From Verrucomicrobiota bacterium (GTDB lineage Bacteria > Verrucomicrobiota > Verrucomicrobiia > Opitutales > Opitutaceae), in the NCBI GenBank assembly GCA_016222805.1, contig JACRQG010000010.1, positions 1 to 51,927 of the forward strand: a stretch of DNA of 51,927 bases, in the 5' to 3' direction. How positions within the stretch are numbered: the first letter of the stretch is position 1; each line of letters opens with the position of its first letter. Of this stretch, positions 42,901 to 50,922 are shown in pieces. A model generated the notes under the pieces. The model was not told the DNA's origin, did no database searches, and saw nothing but the letters and a program-made list of their open reading frames with translations. Position numbers and translations under genes: made by a program.

Positions 42901-43175
42901 GCGTCGATGAACTCGCGGGTCTGCACCGAGTACGCGGCGGGGGTATCGCGCAGATCACCGGCGAGGCGGCCGCCGGCGAGCGAGGAAGCGGCGACGAAGC
43001 CCGAATCCCGTCCGGTGGAAATCACGAACGGACTGAGCACGACCGCGTCGTCCTTGGCGGCGGTCGCGACGGGCGGCTGCGGCGTCGTCTGGGCGAGGAC
43101 CAGGACCGGCAGGACGCCCAGGACGGGGGGGACAAGGCAATGGCGGAGCAATCGGGACAGGCGGTGGAGGGGCAT
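39957..43175 (-). CDS. TonB-dependent receptor, Opitutales type
   Basis: 1072-residue receptor on the minus strand. The signal peptide is followed by AVVLSPFVISTGRDSGFVAASSLAGGRLAGDLRDTPAAYSV, a start segment typical of Opitutaceae receptors; then the plug (FIDALGLDSVTEASKWSVNV, ISFRGGSSAATQRDFFPF, ERIDYARGPNAVLFGNGDFSGTINAVSR) and a long barrel ending in NYTLSATVKF with the terminal Phe. There is no carboxypeptidase-like domain, unlike the other receptor in this window. The plug sequence resembles siderophore-receptor-type plugs, but the ligand cannot be told. Upstream, across 279 bp with repeats, lies the DUF2911 gene in the same direction. Confidence 0.9.
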   Translation of the reverse strand: MPLHRLSRLLRHCLVPPVLGVLPVLVLAQTTPQPPVATAAKDDAVVLSPFVISTGRDSGFVAASSLAGGRLAGDLRDTPAAYSVQTREFIDALGLDSVTEASKWSVNVADVRDQGATEIFGAATQISFRGGSSAATQRDFFPFAVNYDSYNLERIDYARGPNAVLFGNGDFSGTINAVSRTARTDKTFHEVRASYGSWSNQRFTLDSNLAVNRHFALRLDLLYADREGWRQFDRERKRGATLASTINLTRTTQLRLQGEVADVRRNNPFMTFTDRFTGWDGVTVLNALVPATGLPSDATAKGYSQWGNATTPFFVYAPAFGGVIDVSRTAQTLGGNANANVSVGGVLVTGPSANIAGNPFNEALNLPAGRFDRATSGSRFRFPGREFAVSSNNPSFVQPARSFSVFLNQRFGERLFASLDHNYTRERRTTEYINSRGLPQVYIDINRNLPDGTPNPEFLQPYSQGYRLRIRVGAQTESTRAALAYLLKNTRYGDFSANAAWQHSNSNSVSDPTAFTGKRSPDPRTWVTPSYTDVVYYRYYWDQPDLPTPEVPSVSYGGVTYPTGWVKDIGGTTVVPAVNYTTLDTFQGALKGALFKGRIHLLGAVRHDRYLAYSQFSRVPGDYPANWDGLTYHYRPAAPADFGSLTYVPKSATGVPTGSAIPATTRPRNGLVPLAQYANDRFQDDFAPPEVRVRKTTYTVGGVGHLARALSVFYNYSTTFNPSAARQNIYGSYYGPQVAAEWSTGVRQTLADGRLSATLGYYRGRQTGQVFDFSSTAQSNLNTFATASPTPASGPAPAAGQGNLRGLTPVPRFFDTRDSNNDGYEIELVANPTRSLRVTANAARPRTYQTNVAAGFAGYYAAKEPVLRQIAADTSVLIDARTNIAAVNAAVPTTIRSPDANGVASAWNSLQTIRANVVPGAQLVTRLPLLSGNLFADYSFREGRLKGLRLGAGANYRGRQAIGYRGGDTIVDPTSPTSAIDDPNAGALDPVYVRGYTTATLVLGYNFRLGRGYTVQLDFKIDNLLDYAEPLYVATVQRPVGGNLATPARVATPSNLYYLTPRNYTLSATVKF

Positions 43176-43278
43176 GGTGGAAATTTCGGTCGGAGGCGGG
43201 GCCGACCGAAACGCCGGCCGCAGCGACCGCGGAGTTGCGGCGTGTGAGCGAACGTCCCGCGCGCCGAACCGTCAAGCT

Positions 43279-43324
43279 GCGGGGCGGGGTCGCGCTTTCG
43301 CCTTCGGCGCAAGCGCGGCTACAG
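43279..43324. repeat. GC-rich repeat half-copy with embedded hairpin
   Basis: Begins GCGGGGCGGGGTCGCG like the right arm of the family and ends in CTACAG. It contains a nested hairpin: GCGCTT (43292-43297) pairs with AAGCGC (43311-43316) and CGCC (43299-43302) with GGCG (43306-43309). It lies upstream of the minus-strand TonB receptor. Confidence 0.6.
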
Positions 43325-43365
43325 AAGACTCGCAGGCGATCTGCGACTTTGCGAGGTCGCCTGCC

Positions 43366-43444
43366 ACCTGTAGGCGGGGCGACCTCGCCCCGCCATGACG
43401 CTGGATCGCCTGATGGGCGCGGGGCGGGGTCGCCCCGCCCACAG
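43366..43444. repeat. GC-rich palindromic repeat, copy C
   Basis: Left arm CCTGTAGGCGGGGCGACCTC (43367-43386) then GCCCCGCC. Right arm (43417-43444) GCGCGGGGCGGGGTCGCCCC then GCCCACAG. Near-identical arms to copy A at 7445-7525, with a different spacer. The DUF2911 gene ends 11 bp downstream on the opposite strand. Confidence 0.85.
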
Positions 43445-43454
43445 CGCCCCGGGC

Positions 43455-44321
43455 TCAGCGCAAGCGGGCGAGCAGGGCCTCGTTGAGGCGCACGTACTCT
43501 TCCTGGATTTCCCCGGGCCGCTTGGCAGAGAGCTCGATCGAACGCCGGGCGGCGGCGGCCGCGCCGGCCTTGTCCCCGAGTTTCTCCAGGATGAGGCCCC
43601 GGCGGTAGATCATCCAGAAGGCTTCCGGCTGCTCGGCCAGGCCGGCATCCATCCACGCCAGCGCCTGCTTCAGGTCGAGGTTGTTGTCGTAATAGAACAT
43701 TGCCGCCTGGAAGTACGGCTTCTTGCCCTCCGCCTTCATCGCCGCCTCGAGCTGCGGGCGCAACAGGCCGACCGTGTCGATCTCGAGTTTCACCGGCACG
43801 CGGGTCTTTTCCCACGCCAGATAGAGAGTGGCGGACGAGTCGCGCAGATCGTTGAAGCCGATCGCGAAGTTCTCGATCGGCGACGCGAGGGCGATGGGTT
43901 TCGCCGTGAAGCGGGCGACGTCGTTCTTCGCATCGTAGGAGTAGGAGCCCCACTGCGACTTGTGCTGGTGGATGATCACGGTCCACTCCTGTTCGCCGGG
44001 AATGGTGAAGAGCTCGTAGGTGCCGGCGGGCACCGCGGCGCCGTTGAGTTTCACCGCGGTGCTGAACGTGATCTTCGTCGCCGTGTTGGCGCCGGTGCGC
44101 CAGACCTTGCCGTAGGGAACGAGCCCGCCGAAGACCTTCCGGCCTTTCATGCCCGGCCGGGCGTAGGTGACCTCGATGTCGGTGATGCCGACGCGCTGCT
44201 TCACGGTGCTCGCCGGACTCGGCGCCGGAAACTCGAGTTTGGGGGCCTCCGCGGCCTGCAGGGCAGGCAGGGCGAGCAAGGCGGCCAGGATGACGACGCA
44301 GAGACGGGGCGTGAACTTCAT
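43455..44321 (-). CDS. Secreted DUF2911 protein
   Basis: 288-residue protein with a signal peptide (LCVVILAALLALPALQAAEA). Residues about 30-180 match the DUF2911 pattern: PASTVKQRVGITDIEVTYARPGMKGRKVFGGLVPYGKVWRTGANTATKI, then VPAGTYELFTIPGEQEWTVIIHQ and WGSYSYDAKNDVARF. The C-terminal third (about 200-288) is helical and TPR-like ([46 protein letters not shown]). The molecular function of this family is unknown. It lies alone between two repeat-rich gaps. Confidence 0.87.
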   Translation of the reverse strand: MKFTPRLCVVILAALLALPALQAAEAPKLEFPAPSPASTVKQRVGITDIEVTYARPGMKGRKVFGGLVPYGKVWRTGANTATKITFSTAVKLNGAAVPAGTYELFTIPGEQEWTVIIHQHKSQWGSYSYDAKNDVARFTAKPIALASPIENFAIGFNDLRDSSATLYLAWEKTRVPVKLEIDTVGLLRPQLEAAMKAEGKKPYFQAAMFYYDNNLDLKQALAWMDAGLAEQPEAFWMIYRRGLILEKLGDKAGAAAAARRSIELSAKRPGEIQEEYVRLNEALLARLR

Positions 44322-44853
44322 GGGTGGGTGGGAAACCAGTACCCATAGTCACTTCGTCTCGAAATTCCAGTCCGGCGATTCAGAAGGAGCGGACCTTGTC
44401 GGAAAGTCGTTTCCCCTGCGCCGACGGCTTTCGTCCTGTCGGCGGGGCGACCCCGCCCCGCGTCCGTCCGCCGGCGACAGGCCCACGTCCGCGCGGCGAG
44501 GTCGCCGCGCCTACCGGAGAGGCTCGCGGTCGATTCCGGCTTTGGATGAGCCGAGGCCGGACCAGCAGGAGCCCCCGCCCACCCAGTTGGGCGAGTCAGG
44601 ATTTCCCGCGTCCCGGCACGGGGTCGGCGCTGCTGGGTCACGGCGACACAGCGGCTGCCCGGCCAGCCTCGGGGAGATTTCGCGGCGATCGAAATTTGCG
44701 CAACCGCAGCAGTCCGGCATGTGGCCTGCGAAGAGGAGCAACGCTGGCGGCCCACTCCGCCGGCGTGAAGTTGGAGCGATTCGGTCGGAGAACGGGCGGC
44801 GCCGGCCGAATCCAGGTTTCGTCCGCCCACCCACCTCTACCTTCACACTCCTC
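44322..44853. other. Gene-free 532-bp interval
   Basis: Divergent gap between the DUF2911 gene and a small secreted-protein gene. It holds palindromic repeat copy D at 44434-44515. In the rest I see no convincing gene, tRNA or clear promoter pair. The last 30 bases before 44854 are a C/T/A-rich leader. Confidence 0.5.
44434..44515. repeat. GC-rich palindromic repeat, copy D
   Basis: Left arm CCTGTCGGCGGGGCGACCCC (44435-44454) then GCCCCGCG. The right arm is more diverged (44491-44515: GCGCGGCGAGGTCGCCGCGC then CTACC). Same overall design as copies A and C. Confidence 0.75.
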
Positions 44854-45414
44854 ATGAAAACCCTCTTCTCTCCTCTGAGTCTTCTCCTCCTTTCGCGTGC
44901 CTGGTCGCTCGGGTGGCGGTTCGTCCTTGGGGGAATCCTGCTCGCGGGAACCTGGGTGCGGGGTTCCGACGACCGGCTCGCCGCGCCGCTGCTGAAAATC
45001 GAGGTCATCACGCCTCCCAGCTGGAGCATCCTGATCGATGATCGCATCGCCGAATGGTTTGCGGACGGAGTTCGGAACGAGCTCGGCCGCCAGGGTTATG
45101 CCGGGCACGTCGAGGAACTGCGTTATCCGGAGGATCCGAGCAAGGCCGCGTATCTGCTCACCCTCAATATCACCGAGTGGAGGCTCAGCCCGGCGGGTTT
45201 CGTGGACTGCACGCTGACCGCCACGCTGCATACGCCGGATGGTGAGCGACGCCTCGGCGTGTACTCCCACAGCCTCCCGCGCTGGTGGGGCGGCTACGGC
45301 CGGTGGGGCCTGCAGCGGGCCTTCGAGGAGAGCGCGGACAGCGTGATCGCGGACCTCTGCCGCCACCTGATCCGATCCGACCGGCTGCCCGGGGTAAGCC
45401 GAATCCGGGTCTGA
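44854..45414 (+). CDS. Small secreted protein of unknown family
   Basis: 186 residues; family not recognised. A hydrophobic N-terminal stretch (SLGWRFVLGGILLAGTWVRGS) suggests export or a membrane anchor. The mature part has mixed alpha/beta content with KIEVITPPSWSILIDDRIAEWFADGVRNELGRQG, YLLTLNITEWRLSPAGFVDCTLTATLHTPDGERRLG and an aromatic patch SLPRWWGGYGRWG. The pattern is loosely like small envelope lipoproteins that measure out as one alpha/beta domain, but there is no lipobox Cys. ATG 44854 starts the hydrophobic segment; the frame upstream runs through the gene-free interval. Confidence 0.6.
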   Translation: MKTLFSPLSLLLLSRAWSLGWRFVLGGILLAGTWVRGSDDRLAAPLLKIEVITPPSWSILIDDRIAEWFADGVRNELGRQGYAGHVEELRYPEDPSKAAYLLTLNITEWRLSPAGFVDCTLTATLHTPDGERRLGVYSHSLPRWWGGYGRWGLQRAFEESADSVIADLCRHLIRSDRLPGVSRIRV

Positions 45415-45560
45415 GCCGGAGGCAGCTCCCCCGCGCGGTCGCGACGCGCGTGGAACCGGCCGATGGTTCCCGCCGCCGCGATCGCGCGGGTGCGACCGCG
45501 GTCCGCGGGGACCTGAACCCGGGCTTGGAATGCCGGACAATTTCCTCTCTGGTCGCGGAG

Positions 45561-46058
45561 ATGGAATCAGGCCTGACCTTTCTTTGCCGGGGACTCGTCG
45601 CCTTGCTCGCGATATTGGTGGCGGGCTGCGCAACGCTGGGTCCGGCGCCGGTCGTCAGTCTGAGCGTGGCGAGCTTCGAGCCGCGCGAAAGCACGCTGCT
45701 CGAGACCAGCGTGGAACTGACGCTGCGGTTGACCAACGAGTCGGCGCAGGCGCTCACGCTCGCGGGATCCGCGCACAAGGTGTACGTCAACGACACCCAC
45801 GTCGGCCGCGCCGTGGGGGCGGAGCGGACCGTCGTGCCGGCATTCGGATCGGTCCCCGTGAAGGTGACGGTGTACCTGGACAACCTGACGCTGCTGACCA
45901 AGGCCCGGGAATTCTCCCAACTGGCGCGCCTGGCCTACCGGCTCGAGAGCCGCTTGCACCCGGCCGAAGGGGCGGCGTTTGGTGACATCTCCGTGACCAC
46001 CCGAGGTGAACTCGATCTCGCCGCCCTCGGCGTGGTGGCTCCTGCCGCCACCCGGTAG
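45561..46058 (+). CDS. LEA14/WHy-domain-like lipoprotein
   Basis: 165-residue predicted lipoprotein. A hydrophobic signal ends in a lipobox (ILVAGC). The mature part resembles the LEA type 2/WHy domain: PVVSLSVASFEPRESTLLETSVELTLRLTNESAQALTLAGSAHKVYVNDTHVGRAVG, a long beta-rich segment where L-x-L-x-L-x-N strands alternate. Such proteins are linked to stress or desiccation, but the role in bacteria is mostly unknown. ATG 45561 is preceded by GGAG; upstream in-frame starts would destroy the signal peptide. It lies 146 bp after the small secreted-protein gene. Confidence 0.72.
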   Translation: MESGLTFLCRGLVALLAILVAGCATLGPAPVVSLSVASFEPRESTLLETSVELTLRLTNESAQALTLAGSAHKVYVNDTHVGRAVGAERTVVPAFGSVPVKVTVYLDNLTLLTKAREFSQLARLAYRLESRLHPAEGAAFGDISVTTRGELDLAALGVVAPAATR

Positions 46059-46085
46059 ATTTCTCCGCTTCAGCCGTCCCTTCCC

Positions 46086-46150
46086 AGTAGGCGCGGCGAC
46101 CTCGCCCCGCGCATGGGCTGTCGATCCGATCGGCGCGGGGGAGCGCCTAC
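46086..46150. repeat. GC-rich palindromic repeat, copy E (short spacer)
   Basis: Left arm AGTAGGCGCGGCGACCTCGC then CCCGCGC (46086-46112); right arm GGCGCGGGGGAGCGCCTAC (46132-46150). Shorter and more diverged than copies A and C, with GTAGGCGC/GCGCCTAC at the outer ends. It lies between the lipoprotein gene and the end of the first sulfatase gene, so between convergent genes. Confidence 0.7.
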
Positions 46151-46205
46151 AATGCGAAAAGGCGAATTGGGTCCGCGACTTCCGGCGGCGCCTGGCAGGG
46201 GCCGC

Positions 46206-47675
46206 TTAGTCGTCTTCCCGCTTCTCGGACTTCCGTCCGACGCGGCCTGCGGGCACCCAGGGCTGCGACCAGTTTTTCGCCACGAGGGCCTTGAGCTCCG
46301 CAACAGTGGCCGCGTGCTTGGGATCCGCGGCGAGATTGTGGAGTTCCTGCGGGTCCTGCTCCATGTCGTAGAGTTGCGCCCCCTGCTTGCCACCCTCCCA
46401 TTCGGTATAGCGCCAGCGGGCGGTGCGGACAGAGTGGCCGGGGTAGGTGCCGCGCCAGACTTGCGTGAAGGCCGGGCGGTTCCAAGTGGCATCCGGCTGG
46501 TCGAGCAAGGACCGCAGGCTGGCGCCGGCGAGGTTGGTCGGCGGGGTCAGACCGGCGAGGTCCGCCAGGGTCGGGTACATGTCGACGAACTCCACGATCC
46601 GCCGGCTGGCGCGACCATTGCCGCGGGCTCCGGGTGCATAAATGATGAGCGGAGCGCGCGCGGAGCCTTCCCAGAGGCTCTGCTTCATCCACAGGCCGTG
46701 TTCGCCTTCGTGGTAACCGTGGTCGCTCCAGAACACGATGATGGTCTTTTCGGCCAGCTTCAACCGATCGAGGGCGTCAAGCAGCCGGCCGATCTGCGCA
46801 TCGACGAAGGAAATCGCGGCGTAGTAGGCCTGCTTGGCCTCGCGGGATTGTTGCTCCGTGGTGCCGAACCAGGGCCAGGGCCGGACCGAGGCGATGGCGG
46901 CCGGAGGCGCTGAGCGCGCCTCGGGGAAGGGGCCGGGCGGCATCGTGATCTTCTCCATCGGGTAGAGATCAAAGTACTTCTTCGGGGCGATGTACGGGCA
47001 ATGGGGGCGGTAGAAACCCGCGGCGATGAAGAAGGGCTTGGATTGGTTCGCCTCCAGCAGCTTGATCACTTCGGTGGCGACCTTGCCGTCGGTCTGCTCC
47101 TCGTCAGTGCCATCGGCGCGGAGAAAGGAGAGCGAGCTGCCCAGGCCGCGACCCGGGGTGTGATTCGTGATCTTGGCTTCCTCGTCCTTGTCCCGGCCGC
47201 GCGGATTGATCGCGACCTGCCACGAGGTGGGATCGTCGAGGCCCGCGGTGCCGATCTCGCCCGGGTTGCCGTAGTGGTAGATCTTGCCGACGCGCGCCGC
47301 GAAGTAGCCGGCGCGGCTGAAGAGCTGCGGCAGCGTCACGACATCGGGGAGATGCGTGCGAAAATGGTACTGCAGATCGAAGACCCGGGTCGTATCCGGC
47401 CGGAGGCCCGTCATGATCGACGAGCGGCTGGGCGAGCAGAGCGGGAACTGGCAGTAGGCGCGATCGAAGCGCACGCCCTTGGCCGCGAGGCGATCGAGGT
47501 TCGGCGAGTGGATGAGTGGGTTGCCGAAACAGCGGAGGCTCTCGCTCATGTCATCGACCGCGATGAAGAGCACGTTGGGCCGCGCGGTTGCAGCCGCGCT
47601 GGATTCGGTGGCGCCGAGCAGGGCGAGGACGGCGCCGATGAAAACGGTGAGGTAGGGGTGGCGGGGAGCTTTCAC
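46206..47675 (-). CDS. Sulfatase, iduronate-2-sulfatase-like (type I)
   Basis: 489-residue formylglycine-dependent sulfatase with a signal peptide. Metal-binding Asp41-Asp42 sit in NVLFIAVDDM, and the formylglycine precursor is Cys80 in C-S-P-S-R (FPLCSPSRSSIMTGLRPDTT). Further family segments are KIYHYGNPG, HCPYIAPKKYFDLYP, FWSDHGYHEGEHGLW and RTARWRYTEW. The layout follows iduronate-sulfatase-like S1 members, which cut sulfate from polysaccharides. It needs a sulfatase-modifying enzyme, not found in this window. It is divergent from the second sulfatase (gap 99 bp), so the two may share a promoter region. Confidence 0.9.
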   Translation of the reverse strand: MKAPRHPYLTVFIGAVLALLGATESSAAATARPNVLFIAVDDMSESLRCFGNPLIHSPNLDRLAAKGVRFDRAYCQFPLCSPSRSSIMTGLRPDTTRVFDLQYHFRTHLPDVVTLPQLFSRAGYFAARVGKIYHYGNPGEIGTAGLDDPTSWQVAINPRGRDKDEEAKITNHTPGRGLGSSLSFLRADGTDEEQTDGKVATEVIKLLEANQSKPFFIAAGFYRPHCPYIAPKKYFDLYPMEKITMPPGPFPEARSAPPAAIASVRPWPWFGTTEQQSREAKQAYYAAISFVDAQIGRLLDALDRLKLAEKTIIVFWSDHGYHEGEHGLWMKQSLWEGSARAPLIIYAPGARGNGRASRRIVEFVDMYPTLADLAGLTPPTNLAGASLRSLLDQPDATWNRPAFTQVWRGTYPGHSVRTARWRYTEWEGGKQGAQLYDMEQDPQELHNLAADPKHAATVAELKALVAKNWSQPWVPAGRVGRKSEKREDD

Positions 47676-47774
47676 GCCGACATGACGATCCGCGGCTTCC
47701 GGTGGCGCAACGGCAAAACCCGGCGTCCGAGTGTGCGGTTGCGCCGGGCCCGACCCCGCGTTTCGCTCGCGGGC

Positions 47775-49409
47775 ATGAAACCCCTGCTCCCGCTGATGGG
47801 CCTGTGGCTGTGCTCAGCGCTGGTCGCGATGGCTTCCGCCGCCACGAAGGCTCCGCGGCCCAACTTCCTCGTCATCCTGGCCGACGACCTCGGGTACTCG
47901 GACCTCGGCTGCTACGGTGGCGAGATCGCCACGCCGAATCTCGACGCCCTGGCGGCCAACGGCCTGCGTTTCACCCAGGCCTACAACACGGCGCGTTGCT
48001 GGCCGTCGCGCGCCGCGGTGACGACGGGCTACTATGCGCCGCAGGTGCGGCGCGATGTCGTGCCGGGGATCGCCAGCGGCGGACGCGGCGTGCGCCCGGC
48101 GTGGGCCCCGCTTGTGACGGAGTTCCTGCGCCCGGCGGGCTACCGCAACTACCACTCCGGCAAGTGGCACATCGACGGGAAGCCGTTGGAGAACGGCTTC
48201 GATCACAGTTTCGAAATCGGCCAGGGGCAGAACAACTACTTCCGGGCACCCGGTAACACCGACGATGGGGCGGCGCTCGCGCCGGACCCGGATTACTACT
48301 CCACGGCGGCCACGGCCGAGCACAGCGTGAAGTACCTGCGCGACCACGCGGCGAAGTTTCCCGGCCAGCCGTTCTTTCACTACCTGTGCTTCATCGCGCC
48401 GCACTTCCCCTTGCAGGCGCCGGCGGCGGATGTGGCGAAGTACCGCGGAGCCTACGCTCGCGGCTGGAATGTGGTCGCGGCGGAGCGCCACGCACGGCAG
48501 CGCCGGATCGGCCTCGTCAACCACGACCTGCCGCCGATGGAGCGCGACGTCGGCCCGCCGTACGATTTTCCGGATTCGTTTCCGATTCTCGGCCCGGGTG
48601 AAATCAACCGACCGCTGCCGTGGACCGAACTCACCCCGGCGCAGCGGGAATTCCAGGCGGACAAGATGGCGATCCACGCCGCGATGGTCGATCGGATGGA
48701 TCGCGAGATTGGCCGCGTGCTGGCGCAGCTGAAGGCCATGGGCGCCTGGGAAAACACCCTGATCCTCTTCGCTTCCGACAACGGGGCGAGCGCCGAGATC
48801 ATGGTGCGGGGCGAAGGCCACGACCCGGCGGCGCCGCCGGGATCGGCGAAGACCTTCCTCTGCCTCGGGCCCGGCTGGTCGAGCTCGAGCAACACGCCGT
48901 TCCGCCGGCATAAGACCTGGGTGCACGAGGGTGGTATCTCCACGCCGCTGATTGCGCACTGGCCGGCTGGCATCGCCGCGCGCGGGGAATTGCGGCGCAC
49001 GCCGGTGCACCTGGTCGATGTCGTGCCGACCGTGCTGGAACTCGCCGGCGTGGCGAAACCGGCCACGATCAAGGGCCACGCGGTGCCGCCGGCGCCGGGC
49101 CGCAGCCTCGTGCCGGCACTGGCCGCGGATGCCGCCGTGGCGCATGACTTCCTCTGGTGGGAGCACGAAGGCAATCGCGCGATCCGGCAGGGCGACTGGA
49201 AGCTCGTTGCGCTGAAGAACGGCGCCTGGGAGCTCTACGATCTTGGGAAGGACCGGGGCGAACAGCGCAACCTCGCGGCGACCCACCCGGCCAAGGCGAG
49301 CGAACTCGAGGCGCTGTGGACGCGCCATTGGGAGGAAACCAAGCGGCTCGCGTTGACGGACCCGCCTCCCGCCGGGGCGGCGCCGAAGAAGAATAAGCGC
49401 GCGCGGTAA
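47775..49409 (+). CDS. Sulfatase, arylsulfatase-like (type I)
   Basis: 544-residue sulfatase with a signal peptide (LMGLWLCSALVAMASAATKA). Metal Asp37-Asp38 lie in FLVILADDLGYSDLGCYGGEI; the formylglycine Cys is Cys75 in C-W-P-S-R (TARCWPSRAAVTTGYYAP). The HSGKWHID and ASDNGASAEIMVRGEGHDP segments and GNRAIRQGDWKLVALKNGAWELYDL are typical of arylsulfatase A-like members. The Lys-rich tail KKNKRAR is unusual. ATG 47775 starts the signal peptide; the frame is open far upstream opposite the other sulfatase. With the divergent sulfatase it suggests sulfated-glycan use. Confidence 0.9.
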   Translation: MKPLLPLMGLWLCSALVAMASAATKAPRPNFLVILADDLGYSDLGCYGGEIATPNLDALAANGLRFTQAYNTARCWPSRAAVTTGYYAPQVRRDVVPGIASGGRGVRPAWAPLVTEFLRPAGYRNYHSGKWHIDGKPLENGFDHSFEIGQGQNNYFRAPGNTDDGAALAPDPDYYSTAATAEHSVKYLRDHAAKFPGQPFFHYLCFIAPHFPLQAPAADVAKYRGAYARGWNVVAAERHARQRRIGLVNHDLPPMERDVGPPYDFPDSFPILGPGEINRPLPWTELTPAQREFQADKMAIHAAMVDRMDREIGRVLAQLKAMGAWENTLILFASDNGASAEIMVRGEGHDPAAPPGSAKTFLCLGPGWSSSSNTPFRRHKTWVHEGGISTPLIAHWPAGIAARGELRRTPVHLVDVVPTVLELAGVAKPATIKGHAVPPAPGRSLVPALAADAAVAHDFLWWEHEGNRAIRQGDWKLVALKNGAWELYDLGKDRGEQRNLAATHPAKASELEALWTRHWEETKRLALTDPPPAGAAPKKNKRAR

Positions 49410-49464
49410 AGCGGGCTCCGTTCGGCCGCGCTTTCGCCGGCGCCAAGGTCGTCTCGCTTTCCTA

Positions 49465-49542
49465 CCTGTAGGCGGGGCGACCCCGCCCCGCGACGTTGCA
49501 GACGCGACCTGGAGGGCGCGAAGCGAGGGCGCCCCGCCCACC
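49465..49542. repeat. GC-rich palindromic repeat, copy F
   Basis: Left arm CCTGTAGGCGGGGCGACCCC (49466-49485) then GCCCCGCG. The right part is degenerate (GGGCGCGAAGCGAGGGCGCC then CCGCCCACCGG). It lies between the convergent sulfatase and PQQ-propeller genes. Confidence 0.75.
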
Positions 49543-49581
49543 GGGAAGGCATGAGCCGGAGTTACGATTTCACCCGGCGCC

Positions 49582-50922
49582 TCAGCGCGCGCGGATGGCG
49601 ATCAGTTTCTCCGTCGTGCGGAAGTAGAGGGTGCCGTCGACGGCGGCGGGGGTGGCGAGCACGGGGGCGCCGAGATCGTTGGTGGCGGCCAGCACGTACT
49701 GGCGCGCGGCCTCGACGACGTAGACCTGGCCCGGCTCGCTGGCGAAATAGAGGTGACGCCCCGCCGCCACCCCGGACGCGGTGTAGGCGGGACCGGAGCG
49801 CCCAAGGCGCTCGTCGTAGAGCTGTTTGCCCGTGGTGCGTTCCAGGCAGTAGAGCACGCCCCGCCAGTCGCAGCTCCAGATCAGGTCGCCGACGACGATC
49901 GGGGTCTGCATGTAGCTCCCGATTTTCGGGTGGCACCAGGGAATGGCCTCGGAGGTGGCCTCGATCTCCGGCGGCGTGATGCTGCCGCGCGCCACGGCCA
50001 GCCGCACGGCGCGGAGCGGCCGATACGTGCCGTGGGCGGTCGTGAAGTAGGCCCAGTCGTCGATCACGAGCGGCGCCGGCACCGGAATGTCCCCGCCCCC
50101 CGAGAGGCTCCAGACGAGCGCTCCGGTGGCGAAATCGTAGCCGCCAATCTGCTTCCAGCCGTTGAGCACGATCTGTGTGCGACCGGCCACCTGCGCCACG
50201 GCCGGCGTGCACCAGTTGGCGACTTCTTCGCGCGCGGTTCGCCACACTTCGCGTCCGTCCCGCGCATCGAAGGAAGCCACAAACTGACCGCTCAACACAT
50301 CGCACTGCACCAGTACCCGGCCTTCGTGCAGCACCGGCGAGCCGGCAAAGCTCCACTGCAGGTTGGGGGCGTTCCACGGTCCGGCGTCCATCTTGCCGAG
50401 ATCGCGCCGCCAGCGCAGCGTGCCGTCCATCTCGAAGCAGAAGAGCCCCTCCGACCCGAAGATCGCGACGAGGCTGTTGCCATCCGTGGCGGGCGTCGAG
50501 TTGCAGTGGGTCGCCTTGGTGTGGCGCTCCTGGCGGGGAATCGCCTCGTGGACGGTTTTTTCCCAGAGGAGTCTGCCCGTCTCGCGCGCGAAACACAGCA
50601 GCCGCCACTGGTGGGGATCGTTTTCCTTCTGGGAGTCGCCGTCGCCATACACCCCGATCTTCACCGGGGCGCTGCCACCCGGCCGGACGGCCGTCGCCAG
50701 GTAGATTCGGTCGCCCCAGACGATCGGGCTCGCATGGCCGAGTCCCGGCACCGCGGCGGTCCAGGCGATGTTGCGCCCGGTGGCGACGTCCCAGGTGAGG
50801 GGAGCCGCGACGGCCGAGATCCCTCGTCCGCCCTGCCCCCGGAACTGCGGCCAGTTTTCGGCGGCGGAGCCGAGGAGGGGCATGAGCAAAAGGAGAGCGT
50901 GAGTGAAGGTGACGCGGGGCAT
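49582..50922 (-). CDS. Secreted PQQ-like beta-propeller repeat protein
   Basis: 446 residues with a signal peptide (THALLLLMPLLGSAAEN) and the family opening NWPQFRGQGGRGISAVAAPLTWDVATGRNIAWTAAVPGLGHASPIVWGDRIYLATAV. Repeats such as FARETGRLLWEKTV, FDARDGREVWRTA, YDFATGALVWSLSG and LERTTGKQLYDERL are propeller blades with a Trp-docking pattern. Proteins with the PQFRGQ opening are common outer or periplasmic proteins in planctomycetes and Verrucomicrobiota. They look like quinoprotein dehydrogenases but usually lack the residues that bind PQQ and calcium, so a scaffold role is as likely as an enzyme. ATG 50922 starts the signal peptide; the upstream frame lacks similarity. Confidence 0.85.
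   Translation of the reverse strand: MPRVTFTHALLLLMPLLGSAAENWPQFRGQGGRGISAVAAPLTWDVATGRNIAWTAAVPGLGHASPIVWGDRIYLATAVRPGGSAPVKIGVYGDGDSQKENDPHQWRLLCFARETGRLLWEKTVHEAIPRQERHTKATHCNSTPATDGNSLVAIFGSEGLFCFEMDGTLRWRRDLGKMDAGPWNAPNLQWSFAGSPVLHEGRVLVQCDVLSGQFVASFDARDGREVWRTAREEVANWCTPAVAQVAGRTQIVLNGWKQIGGYDFATGALVWSLSGGGDIPVPAPLVIDDWAYFTTAHGTYRPLRAVRLAVARGSITPPEIEATSEAIPWCHPKIGSYMQTPIVVGDLIWSCDWRGVLYCLERTTGKQLYDERLGRSGPAYTASGVAAGRHLYFASEPGQVYVVEAARQYVLAATNDLGAPVLATPAAVDGTLYFRTTEKLIAIRAR

Noticed and set aside
39798-43247. 1149-residue open frame on the plus strand
   Set aside because: It lies opposite a complete TonB-dependent receptor whose plug and barrel motifs are clear. The plus-strand translation is low-complexity Gly/Val/Arg/Ala typical of high-GC antisense frames.
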